Positions 60,894 to 64,000 of a stretch of DNA of 64,000 bases are shown here, piece by piece (positions within the stretch are counted from its first letter, which is position 1; the number at the start of each line of letters is the position of its first letter). The stretch is from Rhodosporidiobolus odoratus (Eukaryota > Basidiomycota > Microbotryomycetes > Sporidiobolales > Sporidiobolaceae). The stretch lies in contig JAOANU010000002.1 in assembly GCA_034387635.1 (NCBI GenBank), positions 186,001 to 250,000 on the forward strand, read 5' to 3'. The position numbers and the translations under genes are program-made. A model generated the notes under the pieces. That model was not told where the DNA came from, ran no database searches, and saw only the letters and a list, made by a program, of their open reading frames with translations.

Positions 60894-62578
60894 CTATAGC
60901 TTGGCTTGTCTGCGAAACCTGCTCGGGTGTAGCAGACTGATGTCGGCGCTAGGAGGCTTTCCGAGCAGCAGCTCCGCCATCGTTTTGCCGGTACCGGGTG
61001 CGAGAGTGATGCCCTACACCAAAACGAATGGTCAGCGGGTTGTGAAAGATGAGAAGCGCGGTCAAGTAGAGAATCACGGAGCGAGAGGAGGAAAAGAGGA
61101 CTTTGAAAAGGGGCAAATTACCCAAGGCCCGTGACCGGTTGCGATGAACACGCCAGGGGAGAGTTCACCCATGATTGGTTCACGATCAGTAGCGATAGGC
61201 CTATAGCAGAACTGCTCACATGAAACAGAGGAGAAGCGAATTAACGTTAGGTCTGAAGCGAGGAATAGTAAGAAAAGGCTAAGACGCACCTGCTCCCGCT
61301 CTATGACAGCGCCATTCTCTTCCTTGAGTAGTGGACTGACTGCCCCCGCAGCTCGCTTCAATCTCCCAACCAACCTCTGATCAACCATCCCTTTCACCTC
61401 ATCCACCGTTTTTGGCAGCTTGTTCGGTAACCCCCCTCCGTCCCTCCTCTGCCTCTGAGCAGTAGCCCCACCGGTCTCGGGTATAGAATTTTCCCCCGCC
61501 ACATATATGAGACCATTGGCCCTGACAAACAACTCCGGAGACCGGGTGTAGCCTTCTGCTGTTTCTTCTTGCGTCAAACCCCTCGCTAGGCCTGAAGTCG
61601 ACGCATGTACACCGCTTACTGCGCCGGAGATACCAGCAAAAACGGCTTCGGGCGGGAGGTGCTTCGTCCTGTGAGGTTGCGTAGAGGTGGGAGACGTTGG
61701 GTCGGTGTAAAGCTGAAGGGCAGGGCGGATGAGCAGGGAGTGACCGGGGAGGTTGGTAAGCGGTATTAGGGGTAGGTTGAGCTCAGCACAAACGGCAGCA
61801 GACCAGGGGCCAGCGGCGATCGTCAGAGTGTCGAAAGGGATTGAAAGGGAAGAGGGTCTGGTTGCGACGGAAGAGGAAGAAGAAGGGTCGGGGTGAAGTC
61901 GAAGATTCAGGATGCGCTGGCGTCCAGCGTAAGAAAGCGGAGAGATGGAAGTGGACCTTCCGAAGAGGGTACGAAAACGGGTGGGGTAGGTCGCGCAAAG
62001 GTGCAGGTAAATCGAGGAGCAAAACTGGGCGGGGTCTCTGTTCTCGTCGCCGTTTGTCAGCTCACCCACCCCTCTACGACAACGTTCGAGGAGACCTGAC
62101 ACTGTACTCACACCTGAGCCACGCCTCCCTCGGTAGAAAGTTCTTCTCTCTCCCCCTCGACCCAAATCCCATCTGGCAATTTACCTCCCTCCTCTCCTCC
62201 AACCTTGTTCTTCCCCTTCCCTCCCGGCAAGTTCCTATACTTACTCCTCTCCTCCCCCTCCCCTCCGACGTTCAACCCAATAGCACCGCACTCTCTCCAC
62301 CCCCACTCGTTCTCACCATCTAGTTTGCGAGCCAGTTCGACATGGCAATCCCAGCTGAGTTTGGCGAGAGGTGCAGATGGAGGTTCGTGCCACGGTGCTG
62401 GTGGCTCTGCGCCGCAAGCGATGAAGCCTCCTGCGTTTGAGGATGCACCGCCTGCGATCGCTCGAGAGGGCGAGGATTCAATGAGGATGACTCTTGAGCT
62501 GGTGGAGAGGGAGAGGGTGTAGTAGGCTGTGCAGAGACCTATGATACCACTGCCGAGGATGACATGTTCGTCAGCCAT
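60894..62578 (-). CDS. FAD-dependent oxidoreductase, Tda3-like, with C-terminal AKL
   Basis: DAO-superfamily flavoprotein. The ATG at 62578 starts MADEHVILGSGIIGLCTAYYTL, trimmed here to the FAD motif GSGIIG. Then SSNAGGFIACG, WGWRECGAIGLNVGG, LTIAAGPWSAAVCAELNLPL, LPGHSLLIRPAL, YVAGENSIPETG, RPIATDREPIMGEL, VFIATGHGPWGITLAPGTGK and a C-terminus RFRRQAKL. The family resembles yeast Tda3 (a putative oxidoreductase of late endosome/cytosol), but the final AKL fits a peroxisomal PTS1. The substrate is unknown. It is the second AKL-tagged FAD oxidase of the window, 15 kb from the first, with low overall similarity. Confidence 0.85.
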
Positions 62579-62840
62579 TCCTGAGGTAATCGACGAGAGC
62601 AAGACAGCGAGAGCGGCGAAAGCAGCCTCTTGCGACGGAAGACGCGGCCAAGCACACGCATGATGAAGCGACCGAGGGGCATTACGAGTACACTAGGCTA
62701 CAAAAAGACGATACAACTACCGTGAACAAGACGCGATACAGCGTGGGGGCGGTGAATGGCTGACAACCCGGAGGGAGGAAGGCAGAAAGAAAAAGGCAAC
62801 GGCCTGCGTCTCCCGACTCCTGTCTTGTCCATTGTCCCTA

Positions 62841-64000
62841 TCAATCCAGGCTCATTCGATACCGATTCCGACTGTTCGGTGCCCCACCATCTTCCAGTAC
62901 ATAGGCGGTACCGTCTGCATCGCCGTCTGATGGTTTCAGTTCGAGGGCAGAGGACGAAGCTAGAGCCGAGCCTTTCATCACTGCGACGCGAAGAGTCAGT
63001 GAGCGACAATTCCTGACGGAGGTGTGGGGGACTGCCGGCGCACTGTGATACTTCAGCCCTCGGCCGAAATGACGGTAGCAGATGAAACAGCAAGTCGTTG
63101 TCCAGAGTAGAGCGGCTAGGCAGAGGGAGGCTGCAAGGCGTTGTACAAGCGACAAGGGAGCGCAAGGTCAGCTAGCTGCAAGAAACAAGGGCCCAGAGCA
63201 TGAACATCCACGTACCGAAAACGGTGAGAGACTTGAACACAAGCCGGTAATCCCGTTCTCGATCCCGGTAGATGATAAAGAGCTGTGTCCTCCCACGGTC
63301 CTCGTCAATACGCACTCAGCTCGAGCATGAACGAAGAGAGCGCACCTTGTAGACGAAGTAGGCACATCCAGCTCCGCAACCCGCAAGGAAGCCCCAAAAG
63401 TAGCCCTTGTGTTCTCGCTTCACTGCGAGGTAGCCAAGGAAGAGGATGACGAGAGTGACCGGTAGTGCGGCAACGGTGATCCATCGCTGTGAGATAAGGT
63501 GGAGGCGTCAGCAAGAGTCGCAAGGTGGGCTCAACAAGGTGAAAGGACCGACTTCGGCGGCTGTTTGTGTCGGGACGAGAAAGACGAGTTGTAAGGAGAA
63601 GGCGATGAAGAAGAAGAAGTCTGCACAGCGGGGACAAGATTAGGAACAACTGCCTGGAAGGGACATGTTCAAGAGAGAGGAACCGAAGGAACGTACCGAA
63701 CTTGAGGATGCAGATGAAAACTTGGTACCACGCGCTGTACCAGAAGCCCCTCGTCAGTGACTAATATTACTTCATCGCGACGGTTTACTGCCAAATCGAA
63801 CGGCTGATGCAGGAAAGACGGGCTCACTAGCATTTCTTGATTCTTCGGTCTGCCCCAATCTTCTTGAACACCTGCCATCCGAACTCTTTGTATATCGGCC
63901 AGATAGTCAGGACGTAGGTGGCTTCGGTGAGGGAAATCATGCTGCAAGGCCCTCCCGAATAAGGGTATGAGGTGAAGGAGGCAGAGGAGGAATGAAGGAT
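62841..64000 (-). CDS. UPF0658-type Golgi membrane protein, partial (5' end beyond window)
   Basis: Multi-pass membrane protein; only the C-terminal part lies here. Exons read ISLTEATYVLTIWPIYKEFG (63940-63880), WYQVFICILKFDFFFFIAF, WITVAALPVTLVILFLGYLA, REHKGYFWGFLAGCGAG, YRLVFKSLTVF and TTCCFICYRHFGRGLK, followed by a polar Ser/Gly tail ending RNRYRMSLD. The pattern fits fungal UPF0658 Golgi-apparatus proteins of unknown function. The N-terminal helices are off the right edge. Confidence 0.75.

Overview
The window looks like nuclear DNA of a GC-rich basidiomycete yeast, most probably a red yeast of the Sporidiobolales (Rhodotorula/Rhodosporidium/Sporobolomyces type). The reasons are dense genes on both strands, many short introns (about 45-110 bases) with GTRNGT donors, CTGAC/CTAAC branch points and NCAG acceptors, and a gene set of fungal families: Zn2Cys6 regulators, a microbial rhodopsin, D-amino-acid oxidase, NCS1 permease, Tda3- and Laa2-like proteins. 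No rRNA, tRNA or CRISPR was found. Gene spans below run from start codon to stop codon and include introns; exon edges are given only where they were worked out by hand.

Layout. 0.2-5.2 kb: a Zn2Cys6 regulator and a Par14-type prolyl isomerase whose frame needs a 6-base exon. 5.3-8.1 kb: a 5'-truncated LINE retrotransposon with an unbroken reverse transcriptase frame. 8.5-31 kb: rhodopsin, alpha/beta hydrolase, a degenerate acyl-CoA-synthetase-like protein, tRNA m3C methyltransferase-like protein, MFS transporter, cyclic phosphodiesterase, an unknown membrane protein, a secreted aspartic protease, an OXLD1-like protein, a thioredoxin-fold protein and a ZCCHC8-like protein.

31.5-52.4 kb holds what I think is the most interesting part: an apparent eukaryotic hydantoin-utilisation cluster. 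It contains an NCS1 permease (the family of the bacterial hydantoin carrier Mhp1), a Zn2Cys6 regulator, a class II aldolase-like protein, an Asp/Glu/hydantoin racemase, an N-carbamoyl-D-amino-acid hydrolase, a D-amino-acid oxidase ending in the peroxisomal signal AKL, and, beyond two unrelated-looking genes, a dihydropyrimidinase/hydantoinase. Together these could import a 5-substituted hydantoin, racemise it, open the ring, remove the carbamoyl group and oxidise the D-amino acid to a keto acid, ammonia and peroxide. The pathway is inferred from family membership, not shown by the sequence.

A near-identical direct repeat of about 340 bp (39407-39744 and 43914-44258) forms the intergenic region between aldolase and racemase and again between carbamoylase and oxidase. 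It carries the promoter and the complete first exon of the oxidase; the first copy therefore leaves a stranded oxidase exon in front of the racemase gene. The two copies bracket exactly the racemase-carbamoylase segment.

52.6-64 kb: an unknown multi-exon gene, an acetate module (acetyl-CoA hydrolase ACH1-like and an acetate transporter of the GPR1/FUN34/YaaH family), a second FAD oxidoreductase with a C-terminal AKL, and the 3' part of a UPF0658-type Golgi membrane protein that runs off the right edge.
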